Source: Flagellimonas oceani (GTDB lineage Bacteria; Bacteroidota; Bacteroidia; Flavobacteriales; Flavobacteriaceae). Taken from it: a stretch of DNA of 64,000 nucleotides. A program made the position numbers and the translations under genes. A model generated the notes under the pieces. It was not told the origin of the DNA, ran no database searches, and was given only the letters and a program-made list of their open reading frames with translations. Of the stretch, positions 54,819 to 64,000 are shown one piece after another (the first letter of the stretch is position 1; the number at the start of each line of letters is the position of its first letter). Location of the stretch: the NCBI RefSeq assembly GCF_011068285.1, contig NZ_CP049616.1, positions 2,894,501-2,958,500 on the forward strand, in the 5' to 3' direction.

Positions 54819-55217
54819 TTAATATACGTAGCACAATACTTCACCACCTACGTTCTCTTGCTGAGCTTGCTTGCTCGTCATAACTCCGTGCGAAGTTGAT
54901 ATGATGGCAATTCCCAAACCGTTCAACACTCTAGGCAAATCGCTTGAGTTTGAATATTTACGCAGACCGGGCTTACTTACCCGCTGCAATTTTTTAATGA
55001 TAGGCTCTTTGGTGAATTTATCATACTTAAGGGCTATTTTAATGTTCCCCTGTACTTCATTCTCCTCGAACTTATAGCTCAAAATATATCCTTGGTCGAA
55101 CAATATTTTGGTAATTTGTCTCTTTAGATTGGAACTTGGGATATTTACAACCCTATGACCTGCCTTGTTGGCATTTCTCAATCTGGTCAAATAATCTGAA
55201 ATTGGATCTGTAAGCAT
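54819..55217 (-). CDS. rpsH: 30S ribosomal protein S8
   Basis: A 132-residue S8, central-domain 16S rRNA binder and spc-operon repressor in E. coli. MLTDPISDYLTRLRNA at the start and STSHGVMTSKQAQQENVGGEVLCYVY at the end are typical. Confidence 0.99.
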   Translation of the reverse strand: MLTDPISDYLTRLRNANKAGHRVVNIPSSNLKRQITKILFDQGYILSYKFEENEVQGNIKIALKYDKFTKEPIIKKLQRVSKPGLRKYSNSSDLPRVLNGLGIAIISTSHGVMTSKQAQQENVGGEVLCYVY

Positions 55218-55235
55218 TTCTTTTCTTTATCTAAA

Positions 55236-55505
55236 TTACCAACTTGCCTTTTTAACACCAGGAATCAAACCTTTGTTGGCCATTTCCCTGAACATTACCC
55301 TTGATATACCAAAAGTTCTCATGTAACCACGAGGCCTACCTGTAAGTTTACAACGGTTCCTCATACGAACAGGAGAAGCATTCTTTGGCAACTTCTGCAA
55401 AGCCTCATAATCTCCCGCTTCCTTTAGCGCCTTTCTTTTCTCGGCGTATTTTTCTACCATTTTAGCCCTTTTCCTTTCGCGGGCTTTCATTGATTCCTTG
55501 GCCAT
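55236..55505 (-). CDS. rpsN: 30S ribosomal protein S14, zinc-free form
   Basis: An 89-residue S14 of the long type lacking the CxxC pairs of the short zinc-binding type; one Cys remains ([14 protein letters not shown]). It assembles into the small-subunit head. Confidence 0.98.
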   Translation of the reverse strand: MAKESMKARERKRAKMVEKYAEKRKALKEAGDYEALQKLPKNASPVRMRNRCKLTGRPRGYMRTFGISRVMFREMANKGLIPGVKKASW

Positions 55506-55506
55506 A

Positions 55507-56058
55507 CTAGTTCTTTTTAAAGGGTACTCCCAGTTCGGTTAACAATGATTTTGCTTCCTTATCAGTCTCAGCGGAAGTAACGAACGTAATGTCCATCCCG
55601 TTGATCCTGTTGATTCTATCGATATTGATTTCTGGAAAGATGATCTGTTCGGTAACTCCCAAATTGTAGTTACCTCTACCGTCGAAACCTGTGGCTTTAA
55701 CTCCAGAGAAATCACGTACCCTTGGAAGTGCACTTGTGATCAATCTATCCAAAAATTCGTACATACGCTCTCCTCTCAAGGTCACTTTTGCACCGATCGG
55801 CATTCCCTTTCTCAACTTGAACGTAGCAACGTCCTTTTTTGAAAGGGTAGCCACCGCTTTTTGACCTGTGATGTTGGTCAGCTCGTCCACGGCATGATCG
55901 ATAAGCTTTTTATCGGAAACAGCGGCACCGACTCCACGGCTAACCACTATTTTCTGCAACTTAGGAACCTGCATTACATTTTTGTAACCAAATTCTTCCG
56001 TTAGCGCCTTGATCACGCGCTCCTTATATTCTTGCTTTAATCTTGGAATATAACTCAT
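55507..56058 (-). CDS. rplE: 50S ribosomal protein L5
   Basis: A 183-residue L5 binding 5S rRNA and the P-site t[23 protein letters not shown] near the start and [15 protein letters not shown] are family landmarks. One bp separates it from rpsN. Confidence 0.99.
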   Translation of the reverse strand: MSYIPRLKQEYKERVIKALTEEFGYKNVMQVPKLQKIVVSRGVGAAVSDKKLIDHAVDELTNITGQKAVATLSKKDVATFKLRKGMPIGAKVTLRGERMYEFLDRLITSALPRVRDFSGVKATGFDGRGNYNLGVTEQIIFPEINIDRINRINGMDITFVTSAETDKEAKSLLTELGVPFKKN

Positions 56059-56060
56059 GA

Positions 56061-56372
56061 CTAAATTACTTCATTGGATTTTTTAGAAACCCTTACTTTC
56101 TTTCCATCCCTTACTTCGTACCCAATGCGAGTTGCCTCGCCAGATTTTGGGTCGATCAAGGAAAGATTGGAAATGTGTATTGGAGCTTCCTTTTTAGTTA
56201 TGCCTCCTTGAGGATTGTTCGCACTTGGCTTTTCGTGTTTGGACACTTCGTTAACGCCCTCTACGATAGCCTTGTTCTTTTCACGGTCTACTTGAAGTAC
56301 TTTGCCTTCGTTGCCTTTGTGGTCTCCCGCAATGACTTTTACCGTATCCCCTGTTTTTATTTTCAACTTCAT
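56061..56372 (-). CDS. rplX: 50S ribosomal protein L24
   Basis: A 103-residue L24 with a KOW motif near the start ([22 protein letters not shown]). ATG at 56372 was chosen because the upstream extension in frame (15 residues) overlaps the rplN stop and is not family-like. Confidence 0.97.
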   Translation of the reverse strand: MKLKIKTGDTVKVIAGDHKGNEGKVLQVDREKNKAIVEGVNEVSKHEKPSANNPQGGITKKEAPIHISNLSLIDPKSGEATRIGYEVRDGKKVRVSKKSNEVI

Positions 56373-56388
56373 CTTTCTGATATTTCTT

Positions 56389-56757
56389 TTATAGCACTTC
56401 AGGCGCCAATGAAACAATCTTCATGAATTGTCTGTCCCTCAACTCTCTGGCCACGGGACCGAATACACGAGTTCCTCTCATCTCCCCGGTCGGGTTCAAC
56501 AACACACATGCGTTGTCGTCGAAACGGATGTAAGAACCATCGGGTCTTCTCACTTCTTTCTTGGTTCTAACAACAACTGCTGTAGAAACAGAACCTTTCT
56601 TTACAGTACCGTTCGGAGTAGCTTCTTTTACGGTAACAACGATTTTGTCACCCAAGGAAGCATACCTTCTTTTAGTTCCTCCTAGTACGCGGATGGTCAA
56701 AACTTCTTTTGCACCGGTATTGTCCGCAACCCTTAATCTTGATTCTTGCTGTACCAT
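56389..56757 (-). CDS. rplN: 50S ribosomal protein L14
   Basis: A 122-residue L14. [27 protein letters not shown] and [28 protein letters not shown] identify it; it forms an intersubunit bridge. Confidence 0.99.
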   Translation of the reverse strand: MVQQESRLRVADNTGAKEVLTIRVLGGTKRRYASLGDKIVVTVKEATPNGTVKKGSVSTAVVVRTKKEVRRPDGSYIRFDDNACVLLNPTGEMRGTRVFGPVARELRDRQFMKIVSLAPEVL

Positions 56758-56759
56758 AA

Positions 56760-57017
56760 TTATTTAGCTCTTTCTAGGATTTCTACCAACCTCCAGCATT
56801 TTGTTTTGCTGAGTGGTCGTGTTTCCATTATTTTAACGGTATCACCTTCGTTGCAATCGTTCTTCTCGTCGTGGGCAACATACTTCTTGGTCTTAAGAAC
56901 GAACTTCCCGTACATAGGGTGCTTCATTCTTTTTACCTCAGAAACCACTATCGATTTCTCCATTTTGTTGCTGGTAACAACGCCTATTCTTTCTTTTCTT
57001 AAATTTCTGTTTTCCAT
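56760..57017 (-). CDS. rpsQ: 30S ribosomal protein S17
   Basis: An 85-residue OB-fold S17. [19 protein letters not shown] and [23 protein letters not shown] are diagnostic. Confidence 0.99.
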   Translation of the reverse strand: MENRNLRKERIGVVTSNKMEKSIVVSEVKRMKHPMYGKFVLKTKKYVAHDEKNDCNEGDTVKIMETRPLSKTKCWRLVEILERAK

Positions 57018-57030
57018 AAGGCAGAACCGA

Positions 57031-57222
57031 TTATTGTAATTCCCTTTTAGTTATTTCAGTCGCAAGTCTTGCTACCGTCCTTCTCGTCTTTCTGATCTGT
57101 AAAGGATTTTCCAAAGGAGTAACAGCGTGTGCCATTTTAAGGTCGGCATGTTGTTTCTTCAACTCGGCCAAACGCTCCTTTAGCTCTTCAATTGAAAGTT
57201 CTTTTATTTCTGATTGTCTCAT
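57031..57222 (-). CDS. rpmC: 50S ribosomal protein L29
   Basis: A 63-residue helical L29 near the exit tunnel. [24 protein letters not shown] and [18 protein letters not shown] are typical. The ATG at 57222 was chosen over one four codons upstream. Confidence 0.97.
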   Translation of the reverse strand: MRQSEIKELSIEELKERLAELKKQHADLKMAHAVTPLENPLQIRKTRRTVARLATEITKRELQ

Positions 57223-57241
57223 CTTTCTTCTCAATTAAAAA

Positions 57242-57661
57242 TTAGGCGGAATAATCCCTTGCTACAACAAACTTGGTCTTAACCGGAAGTTTTTGTGCCG
57301 CAAGCCTTAAGGCTTCCTGGGCAATATCCTTTGGTACACCAGCAATCTCGAACATGATTCTACCCGGCTTCACCACGGCTACCCAATATTCTGGAGCACC
57401 TTTACCTTTACCCATACGAACCTCTAGAGGTTTTTTGGTGATAGGCTTGTCCGGGAATATTTTGATCCACAATTGACCTTGTCTCTTCATGTATCTTGTC
57501 GCAGCGATACGTGCAGCCTCGATTTGACGGGAAGTAATGAAGTGCGAATCCATGGACTTGATACCGAACATTCCATTGGAAAGTTGGTGCCCTCTCTGGG
57601 AAATACCCTTCATACGCCCTTTCTGGGCCTTACGAAATTTTGTTCTTTTTGGCTGTAACAT
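57242..57661 (-). CDS. rplP: 50S ribosomal protein L16
   Basis: A 139-residue L16 near the peptidyl-transferase centre. [19 protein letters not shown] and the [25 protein letters not shown] loop identify it. Confidence 0.99.
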   Translation of the reverse strand: MLQPKRTKFRKAQKGRMKGISQRGHQLSNGMFGIKSMDSHFITSRQIEAARIAATRYMKRQGQLWIKIFPDKPITKKPLEVRMGKGKGAPEYWVAVVKPGRIMFEIAGVPKDIAQEALRLAAQKLPVKTKFVVARDYSA

Positions 57662-57680
57662 TTTACCTTACTTTATCTAA

Positions 57681-58391
57681 TTACTTTCTACGGCGAGGTT
57701 TCTTGTTGTCCTTACCGCTTTTTCCTTGACCAGTGCTCAATCCTACCAATGGGGAAAGTTCTCTTTTTCCATAAACCTCTCCTTTCATGATCCACACCTT
57801 TACTCCCAATCTACCATAGGTAGTGTGAGCTTCGTGCAAGGCATAGTCAACATCTGCACGGAAAGTGGACAATGGAATCCTTCCTTCTTTGTAAGATTCT
57901 GAACGAGCCATCTCGGCACCGTTCAAACGTCCGGAAATCTGAATCTTGATTCCTTCGGCATTCATACGCATTGCAGCTGCAATGGCCATTTTAATGGCTC
58001 TCCTGTATGAAATCCTGCTCTCGATCTGTCTCGCAACACTTGCGGCAACCAAGTTGGCATCAAGCTCAGGTCTCTTTATTTCATGAATATTGATCTGGAC
58101 CTCTTTGTTGGTGATTTTCTTAAGCTCTTCTTTAAGTTTATCAACCTCTTGCCCACCTTTACCGATGATGATACCAGGTCTTGATGTGGTAATGGTAATG
58201 GTGATCAATTTCAAGGTTCTCTCAATAATTACCCTGGACACGCTAGCCTTGGCCAAACGTGCATGGATATATTTTCTGATCTTATCGTCTTCAGCCAGTT
58301 TATCGCCGTAATCATTTCCTCCGTACCAGTTGGATTCCCATCCTCTGATAATTCCTAAGCGATTTCCTATTGGATTGGTCTTCTGTCCCAT
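57681..58391 (-). CDS. rpsC: 30S ribosomal protein S3
   Basis: A 236-residue S3 with a KH domain (about 60-110, [19 protein letters not shown]) and the C-terminal S3 domain. It forms part of the mRNA entry tunnel. The basic C-terminal tail ([13 protein letters not shown]) is longer than in E. coli. Confidence 0.99.
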   Translation of the reverse strand: MGQKTNPIGNRLGIIRGWESNWYGGNDYGDKLAEDDKIRKYIHARLAKASVSRVIIERTLKLITITITTSRPGIIIGKGGQEVDKLKEELKKITNKEVQINIHEIKRPELDANLVAASVARQIESRISYRRAIKMAIAAAMRMNAEGIKIQISGRLNGAEMARSESYKEGRIPLSTFRADVDYALHEAHTTYGRLGVKVWIMKGEVYGKRELSPLVGLSTGQGKSGKDNKKPRRRK

Positions 58392-58401
58392 ATTCTAATT
58401 T

Positions 58402-58809
58402 CTAGCTTTCAACGTTGTTATTGGCCTCCAAGATCATGGTTACATGATTGGAACGCTTTCTGATTCTGTGTGCCCTACCTTGTGGAGCCGGTCTCAATCT
58501 CTTCAACATAGTTCCTCCGTCCACACGGATTTCCTTGATGTAAAGATTGGCAGCTTCGATATCAGCACCCTCATTTTTAGCCTCCCAGTTAGCGATTGCG
58601 GACAGCAACAGCTTTTCCAACTTTCTGGATGCTTCTTTTGGGTTAAATCTTAAGGTAGCCAATGCCATCTCAATTTGCTTACCTCTTACCAAGTCAGCGA
58701 CCAAGCGCATTTTTCTTGGAGAAGTCGGGCAATTGTTAAGCTTTGCAATAGCAAGTTGCTTTTTCTCTTCTTTCAACCTTTCGGCCATTTGTCTCTTACG
58801 AACTCCCAT
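58402..58809 (-). CDS. rplV: 50S ribosomal protein L22
   Basis: A 135-residue L22 that lines the exit tunnel. NNCPTSPRKMRLVADLVRGKQIEMALATL and the tunnel-loop region RVDGGTMLKRLRPAPQGRAHRIRKRSNH are intact. It has an extra lysine-rich N-terminus of about 20 residues compared with E. coli. Confidence 0.98.
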   Translation of the reverse strand: MGVRKRQMAERLKEEKKQLAIAKLNNCPTSPRKMRLVADLVRGKQIEMALATLRFNPKEASRKLEKLLLSAIANWEAKNEGADIEAANLYIKEIRVDGGTMLKRLRPAPQGRAHRIRKRSNHVTMILEANNNVES

Positions 58810-58816
58810 AGCTTAC

Positions 58817-59095
58817 TTACTTTTTACCTTTGTTTTTAGCCCCTGCATGACCTCTAAAAGATCTTGTAGGTGAAAATTCCCCTAGTTTGTGACCTACCAT
58901 ATTCTCGGTTACAAAAACGGGAACAAATTGTCTTCCGTTATGCACTGCGATAGTCTGTCCTACAAAGTCTGGTGTTATCATAGAGGCTCTAGACCACGTT
59001 TTGATAACTGTTTTCTTACCTGATTCTATATTGGTCTGGACTTTTTTCTCCAGACTAAAATGAACGTATGGTCCTTTTTTTAACGAACGTGCCAT
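58817..59095 (-). CDS. rpsS: 30S ribosomal protein S19
   Basis: A 92-residue S19: [19 protein letters not shown] at the start, [25 protein letters not shown] at the end. It lies in the small-subunit head with S13. Confidence 0.99.
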   Translation of the reverse strand: MARSLKKGPYVHFSLEKKVQTNIESGKKTVIKTWSRASMITPDFVGQTIAVHNGRQFVPVFVTENMVGHKLGEFSPTRSFRGHAGAKNKGKK

Positions 59096-59106
59096 TTACT
59101 TTTCTT

Positions 59107-59931
59107 TTATTTCTTTCTACGTTCTATGATATATCTATTGGTGTCCTTGGTCTTGGAACGGGTTCTGAATCCTTTTGCAGGAATACCGTTTCTAGATCTT
59201 GGATGACCTCCTGAAGCTCTACCTTCACCACCTCCCATTGGGTGATCTACAGGGTTCATTGCTACAGGTCTAGTTCTTGGTCTTCTACCCAACCATCTGC
59301 TTCTACCCGCTTTACCGGAAACAAGCAATTGGTGGTCAGAGTTGGAAACTGCACCGATCGTGGCCAAACAAGTGGCCAAAATCATTCTAGTCTCCCCAGA
59401 TGGCAATTTCAAGGTTACGAACTTACCGTCCTTTGCCATTAATTGAGCAAATGTACCTGCGCTTCGTGCCATAATTGCACCTTGGCCGGGCCTCAACTCG
59501 ATACAAGAAACAATAGTACCCAATGGAACTTCACCTAAAGGCAGTGCATTTCCAATTTCCGGAGCAGAACCGGAACCAGACTGGATAGCCTGACCTACCT
59601 GCAAACCATTTTGGGCAACCACATATCTTTTTTCACCATCCTTATACTCTACCAAGGCGATAAATGCAGTTCTGTTCGGATCATACTGGATTGAAACTAC
59701 AGTAGCTTCAACACCTTGTTTATCCCTTTTGAAATCGATGATTCGATATCTTCTTTTATGACCACCACCTTTGTGGCGCATGGTCATTTTTCCTTGACTG
59801 TTCCTACCACCCGTCTTTTTGATCGGAGCAAGCAAGCTTTTCTCCGGCTTATCAGTAGTAATCGCGTCAAATCCGTTTACTACTCTAAAACGCTGACCAG
59901 GGGTTATCGGTTTTAATTTTCTAACTGACAT
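59107..59931 (-). CDS. rplB: 50S ribosomal protein L2
   Basis: A 274-residue L2, needed for peptidyl transfer and subunit joining. The C-terminal [23 protein letters not shown] with the conserved histidine is diagnostic. Complete. Confidence 0.99.
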   Translation of the reverse strand: MSVRKLKPITPGQRFRVVNGFDAITTDKPEKSLLAPIKKTGGRNSQGKMTMRHKGGGHKRRYRIIDFKRDKQGVEATVVSIQYDPNRTAFIALVEYKDGEKRYVVAQNGLQVGQAIQSGSGSAPEIGNALPLGEVPLGTIVSCIELRPGQGAIMARSAGTFAQLMAKDGKFVTLKLPSGETRMILATCLATIGAVSNSDHQLLVSGKAGRSRWLGRRPRTRPVAMNPVDHPMGGGEGRASGGHPRSRNGIPAKGFRTRSKTKDTNRYIIERRKK

Positions 59932-59940
59932 TTCTCGTCT

Positions 59941-60231
59941 TTATAGATTACTGTAAAAATCAATAATATCACCTTCAGCTACATCAACAATTGCTTTTTT
60001 GATCGCATTTGTTTTACCATGCTGAATACCGGTTTTTGTATAACGACTCTTACGCGTTGGACCATAATTCATGGTTCTTACCTTTTCGACAGATACACCA
60101 TAAGTAGCCTCTACCGCTTCTTTGATCTCCAACTTGTTAGCAGTTGGATTTACAAAGAATCCGTAGCGATTGAAAAGCTCGCTATCGGCGGTCATCTTCT
60201 CCGTAATTATCGGTTTTATCAACACACTCAT
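59941..60231 (-). CDS. rplW: 50S ribosomal protein L23
   Basis: A 96-residue L23 at the tunnel exit, docking site for SRP and trigger factor. MSVLIKPIITEKMTADSELFNRYGFFVNPTANKLEIKEAVEATYGVSVEKVRTMN fits the family. Confidence 0.98.
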   Translation of the reverse strand: MSVLIKPIITEKMTADSELFNRYGFFVNPTANKLEIKEAVEATYGVSVEKVRTMNYGPTRKSRYTKTGIQHGKTNAIKKAIVDVAEGDIIDFYSNL

Positions 60232-60238
60232 GATACTC

Positions 60239-60868
60239 TTATTTCTTTAGGTTCGATTCAATTCCTTCCAAAGCGCTTTCGGTCAACACCAAACTTGTTG
60301 CATTAACAATTTTGTAAGTGTTTAATCCTGAGCCTGTTACAACTTCGGAGCGTTCCAAATTACGCGACGACAAATATACGTTATTATTTGTATCACCCAA
60401 CACAATAAGGGACTTTTTCTTTTCTATTCCCAAGGAAGACAAGAAATTAACAAAGTCCTTGGTTTTTGGAGCTTCAAAATTGAAGTCTTCAACAACCACC
60501 AAAGATTGCTCTTTGGACTTCAAGCTCAGGGCAGATTTTCTGGCCAAACGCTTCATGTTCTTGTTCAACTTTTGGGTGTAGTCCTTAGGTCTTGGACCAA
60601 AGATCCTACCTCCACCTCTAAACACAGGGGATTTGATACTACCGGCCCTTGCGGTACCAGTACCTTTTTGCTTCTTGATCTTTCTGGTACTACCAGCTAT
60701 CTCAGCTCTTTCTTTGGCCTTGTGAGTACCTTGCCTTTGGTGGGCCAAGTATTGTTTTACATCCAAATAAATGGCATGCTCATTAGGCTCTATCCCGAAA
60801 ACATCGTCAGAAAGCTCTACTTTCCTTCCTGTTTCTTTTCCATTGATATCTAAAACTGCTACCTTCAT
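60239..60868 (-). CDS. rplD: 50S ribosomal protein L4
   Basis: A 209-residue L4. The tunnel-loop region with [24 protein letters not shown] is intact. In E. coli L4 also represses the S10 operon. The ATG overlaps the rplC stop by one base (TAATG), so the pair is translationally coupled; a GTG three codons upstream is a less likely start. Confidence 0.98.
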   Translation of the reverse strand: MKVAVLDINGKETGRKVELSDDVFGIEPNEHAIYLDVKQYLAHQRQGTHKAKERAEIAGSTRKIKKQKGTGTARAGSIKSPVFRGGGRIFGPRPKDYTQKLNKNMKRLARKSALSLKSKEQSLVVVEDFNFEAPKTKDFVNFLSSLGIEKKKSLIVLGDTNNNVYLSSRNLERSEVVTGSGLNTYKIVNATSLVLTESALEGIESNLKK

Positions 60869-61491
60869 TATTGCCACCTTTGAATAGTTACGTATGCATT
60901 TTTATGGCCAGGCACACATCCTTTTACAACCAAAAGATTTTTCTCCGGAACCACTTTCAATACTCTTAAGTTAAGTGCAGTAACTCTGTCACCACCCATT
61001 CTACCGGCCATACGAAGACCTTTCACAACTTTGGATGGATAAGATGCAGCACCAATGGAACCAGGAGCCCTCAATCTGTTGTGCTGACCGTGCGTTGCTT
61101 GACCAACTCCACCGAAACCATGACGTTTTACAACACCTTGGAATCCTTTACCTTTTGACGTACCAACTACATCAACAAATTCTCCTTCTTGAAAAAGGTC
61201 GACACCAACAGTGTCTCCCAATTTGTAATCACCTTCAAATCCTTGGAATTCAACGACTTTCTTTTTAGGAGAAGTACCTGCTTTTTTGTAGTGACCTGTT
61301 TCGGCCTTGTTAGCACGTTTTTCTGCCTTGTCATCGAAACCTAGTTGAAGGGCTTTGTACCCGTCCACCTCTTCGGTTCTGACTTGGGTAACCACGCATG
61401 GCCCAGCTTCCAAAACGGTACATGGAATGTTCTTTCCATTCTCGTCGAAAATGCTGGTCATACCGATTTTCTTACCTATTAACCCAGACAT
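60868..61491 (-). CDS. rplC: 50S ribosomal protein L3
   Basis: A 207-residue L3 that helps begin large-subunit assembly. [32 protein letters not shown] and the [23 protein letters not shown] loop reaching towards the peptidyl-transferase centre are diagnostic. A 163-bp structured gap precedes it. Confidence 0.99.
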   Translation of the reverse strand: MSGLIGKKIGMTSIFDENGKNIPCTVLEAGPCVVTQVRTEEVDGYKALQLGFDDKAEKRANKAETGHYKKAGTSPKKKVVEFQGFEGDYKLGDTVGVDLFQEGEFVDVVGTSKGKGFQGVVKRHGFGGVGQATHGQHNRLRAPGSIGAASYPSKVVKGLRMAGRMGGDRVTALNLRVLKVVPEKNLLVVKGCVPGHKNAYVTIQRWQ

Positions 61492-61549
61492 AATTATTAA
61501 TTATTAATTGTTTACTTTTCTATTTGCGCCAAATAATTGGCAAAAAAAT

Positions 61550-61621
61550 TGGGTCAAGAAAATATTCTGTTCTGACCCAGATTTTTTTTCTTTCTCCGTT
61601 TTTCCCGAACCATCGTTCGGG
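61550..61621 (-). promoter_or_regulatory. Two hairpins between rpsJ and rplC (possible attenuator)
   Basis: In transcript order the first hairpin is CCCGAAC-GATG-GTTCGGG (61604-61621), the second TGGGTCA with TGACCCA (61550-61556 and 61573-61579, 16-base loop) followed by a run of seven T on the minus strand. The second looks like a weak Rho-independent terminator inside the operon, before rplC. Partial termination or control of it by a ribosomal protein is inference. Confidence 0.55.
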
Positions 61622-61654
61622 ACATGTTGTTTCCACTCTTGGGCGGAAATTCTA

Positions 61655-61960
61655 TCAGACTTTGATCTCAACTTCCACACCACTTGGAAGCTCAAGCTTC
61701 ATAAGGGCGTCGATAGTTTTTGATGAAGAGCTGTAAATATCCAATAGCCTCTTGTACGAGCTTAATTGGAACTGCTCTCTAGCCTTTTTGTTCACGTGAG
61801 GCGAACGCAAAACTGTGAATATCTTTTTGCGTGTTGGCAATGGAATTGGTCCAGTTACCACAGCACCTGTCGTTTTTACTGTTTTCACGATCTTTTCAGC
61901 AGATTTGTCCACCAAATTGTGATCGTAAGATTTCAATTTTATTCTAATTTTTTGACTCAT
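61655..61960 (-). CDS. rpsJ: 30S ribosomal protein S10
   Basis: A 101-residue S10, also NusE in antitermination complexes. [29 protein letters not shown] and [23 protein letters not shown] are diagnostic. It follows fusA by 12 bp, an order common in Bacteroidota, where tuf lies elsewhere. Confidence 0.99.
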   Translation of the reverse strand: MSQKIRIKLKSYDHNLVDKSAEKIVKTVKTTGAVVTGPIPLPTRKKIFTVLRSPHVNKKAREQFQLSSYKRLLDIYSSSSKTIDALMKLELPSGVEVEIKV

Positions 61961-61972
61961 CTTGCTGAAAAA

Positions 61973-64000
61973 TTAAGCGGTTACTCCTTTAGCTGCTTTG
62001 ATCACTTCCTCTGCAATATTGGAAGGAGTCTCTGCATAATGTGAAAATTCCATTGTTGATGTTGCCCTACCTGAAGACAACGTCCTCAAAGAGGTTACAT
62101 AACCGAACATTTCCGATAGCGGCACTTCGGCCTTAACAACTTTTGCGCCCGCTCTATCCGACATGCTGTTCACTTGACCTCTTCTACGGTTCAAGTCACC
62201 TACAATGTCACCCATGTTCTCCTCTGGAGTCAACACCTCCAACTTCATGATCGGCTCCATAATAATGGCCCTTGCTTTCTTGGCAGCAACCTTGTAACCC
62301 ATTTTTGCAGCCAATTCGAAAGAAAGTTGGTCGGAATCCACAGGGTGGAAAGAACCATCTTTAAGGGTAATTTTCATGGCATCCATTTCGAAACCGGCCA
62401 AAGGACCATTCTTCATAGCCTCTCTGAATCCTTTTTCAACAGACGGAACAAATTCCTTAGGAATGTTACCACCTTTTATAACATTGACAAACTCAAGTCC
62501 GGATTTACCTTCCTCGGCAGGCTCCATAGTAAATACGATATCCGCAAATTTACCACGACCACCAGTTTGTTTCTTATAAGTCTCCCTGTGATCCGCCGTT
62601 CCGGTGATAGCTTCTTTGTACTCCACCTGAGGCTGACCTTGGGTAACGTCAACTTTAAATTCACGCTTAAGACGGTCACAAATAATATCCAAGTGAAGCT
62701 CGCCCATACCGGAAATAATGGTCTGGCCAGATGCCTCATCTGTTTTTACCTGGAACGTTGGATCTTCCTCGGCCAATTTAGCCAAAGCCATACCCAATTT
62801 ATCAACGTCGGCCTTTGTTTTAGGCTCAACCGCGATACCGATTACAGGCTCAGGGAATTGCATACTTTCCAAAACAATTGGATGTTTTTCATCGGAAAGG
62901 GTGTCCCCTGTCTTGATATCTTTAAAACCTACCGCAGCACCAATATCTCCTGCTTCGATAAAGTCGATCGCGTTTTGTTTATTGGAGTGCATTTGGTAGA
63001 TACGGGAAATACGCTCTTTATTACCTGAACGATTGTTCAACACATAAGAACCTGCATCCAAACGACCTGAATATGCTCTAAAGAATGCCAAACGACCTAC
63101 GAAAGGATCGGTAGCGATCTTAAATGCCAGAGCAGCAAATGGCTCTTTTGGGTCTGGTTTTCTTCTTTCTTCCTTCTCAGTATCCGGGTTTACCCCTACG
63201 ATATCATCTTTGTCCAACGGTGATGGCAAGTAGCGACAAACCGCATCCAACAAAAACTGAACTCCTTTGTTTTTAAAGGAAGAACCACAAATCATTGGAA
63301 TAATGGCCCTATCCATAACTGCTGCACGCAAAGCGGCATGCACTTCATCTTCTGTGATGGAATCTTCATCCTCGAAGAATTTCTCCATCAACTCCTCATC
63401 ATATTCAGCAACAGCCTCAATCAAGGCAGCTCTATACTCCTTAACCTCATCCTTCATTTCTTCAGGAATGTCAACCACATCAAAGGTAGAACCGAAGTTA
63501 TCCTCGTGCCATACAACAGCTCTGTTCTTGGCCAAATCCACGATTCCTTTAAAGTCAGCCTCATCACCAATCGGCAAAACGATCGGCACGGCATTCGACC
63601 CCAACATTTCGCGAACTTGCTTACAAACCGCAAGGAAGTTGGAACCTTGACGGTCCATTTTGTTTACGAACCCGATTCTTGGCACCTTATAGTTATCGGC
63701 CAATCTCCAGTTGGTTTCGGATTGAGGCTCAACACCGTCAACGGCACTGAACAAGAAAACCAATCCATCCAATACACGAAGCGAACGGTTTACTTCAACC
63801 GTAAAATCAACGTGTCCGGGAGTATCGATAATATTAAAATGGTAATCTTTTGTATCTGGCAAGTCCTTGGCATTCTCCATTGGGAACTTCCAAGTACATG
63901 TTGTAGCAGCAGAGGTAATGGTAATACCACGCTCTTGCTCTTGCTCCATCCAGTCCATGGTAGCTGCACCATCGTGCACCTCCCCAATTTTGTGGCTCAC
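61973..64000 (-). CDS. fusA: Elongation factor G (5' end outside the window)
   Basis: The C-terminal 675 residues of EF-G, the GTPase that drives translocation. The first bases of this frame correspond to the [27 protein letters not shown] region, so about 30-35 N-terminal residues including the P-loop are beyond the right edge. G3 (DTPGHVDF) and G4 (NKMDR) motifs and domains II-V are present. No truncation inside the part seen. Confidence 0.98.
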   Translation of the reverse strand: MSHKIGEVHDGAATMDWMEQEQERGITITSAATTCTWKFPMENAKDLPDTKDYHFNIIDTPGHVDFTVEVNRSLRVLDGLVFLFSAVDGVEPQSETNWRLADNYKVPRIGFVNKMDRQGSNFLAVCKQVREMLGSNAVPIVLPIGDEADFKGIVDLAKNRAVVWHEDNFGSTFDVVDIPEEMKDEVKEYRAALIEAVAEYDEELMEKFFEDEDSITEDEVHAALRAAVMDRAIIPMICGSSFKNKGVQFLLDAVCRYLPSPLDKDDIVGVNPDTEKEERRKPDPKEPFAALAFKIATDPFVGRLAFFRAYSGRLDAGSYVLNNRSGNKERISRIYQMHSNKQNAIDFIEAGDIGAAVGFKDIKTGDTLSDEKHPIVLESMQFPEPVIGIAVEPKTKADVDKLGMALAKLAEEDPTFQVKTDEASGQTIISGMGELHLDIICDRLKREFKVDVTQGQPQVEYKEAITGTADHRETYKKQTGGRGKFADIVFTMEPAEEGKSGLEFVNVIKGGNIPKEFVPSVEKGFREAMKNGPLAGFEMDAMKITLKDGSFHPVDSDQLSFELAAKMGYKVAAKKARAIIMEPIMKLEVLTPEENMGDIVGDLNRRRGQVNSMSDRAGAKVVKAEVPLSEMFGYVTSLRTLSSGRATSTMEFSHYAETPSNIAEEVIKAAKGVTA

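Overview
The window looks like chromosomal DNA of a marine-type member of the Flavobacteriaceae (Bacteroidota). The case rests on an FecI-like sigma factor / FecR / TonB receptor unit, many short lipoproteins with a Cys lipobox, DUF285-type surface lipoproteins, CtlX, a NamZ-type muramidase, A-rich translation starts without Shine-Dalgarno sites, and a ribosomal operon without tuf that runs on towards carA, eno and gltA. A Muricauda/Flagellimonas-like genus is possible but cannot be fixed from the sequence alone. I found no tRNA, rRNA, CRISPR array, prophage or transposase.

Left part (1-11.7 kb). A NUDIX-type regulator is followed by a leftward operon for 4-hydroxyproline catabolism: a DapA-family deaminase, 2-oxoglutarate semialdehyde dehydrogenase, a hydroxyproline epimerase and a secreted DUF885 peptidase, with a divergent AraC-type regulator. 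The FAD-dependent D-hydroxyproline dehydrogenase expected between epimerase and deaminase is not in the window. Next come an exonuclease/GIY-YIG protein, an aldose-epimerase-like protein, an FtsX/LolE-type permease and a NamZ lipoprotein. The start codons of the last two face each other only 3 bp apart.

11.7-16.2 kb is the most unusual stretch. Two recently duplicated surface lipoproteins (IPT, cadherin-like, PKD-like and DUF285 repeats) are almost identical in their N-terminal 350 residues. They carry seven versus four 25-residue repeats and share promoter-side and terminator sequences. They are embedded in long, drifting 7-bp-period arrays. Similar heptad arrays recur in other intergenic gaps, including two inside the ribosomal operon.

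16.2-32.1 kb holds ordinary accessory and housekeeping genes: a sterol desaturase-like hydroxylase, a YkgJ-like protein, a methyltransferase, a metalloprotease lipoprotein, queE, a secreted RidA, a HerA-like ATPase, an HxlR regulator with a divergent hydrolase, VOC proteins, folD and ffh. It ends with a sigma/anti-sigma/TonB-receptor operon beside a divergent acidic lipoprotein built from duplicated cysteine-bounded modules.

32.3-47.7 kb carries argS, a small VOC/unknown/SDR operon, an outer-membrane-associated CarboxypepD_reg protein, a Pr6Pr membrane protein, ctlX with an arginine-deiminase-family partner, gltA, glgA, eno and carA. The last four lie in the same direction as the ribosomal operon but are separated from it, and partly from one another, by clear terminators.

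47.7-64 kb is the leftward S10-spc-alpha superoperon: fusA (cut by the window edge), rpsJ, rplC-D-W-B, rpsS, rplV, rpsC, rplP, rpmC, rpsQ, rplN-X-E, rpsN, rpsH, rplF-R, rpsE, rpmD, rplO, secY, infA, rpmJ, rpsM, rpsK, rpsD, rpoA, rplQ. Two structured gaps are candidates for attenuation or autoregulation: rpsJ-rplC and rpsK-rpsD.
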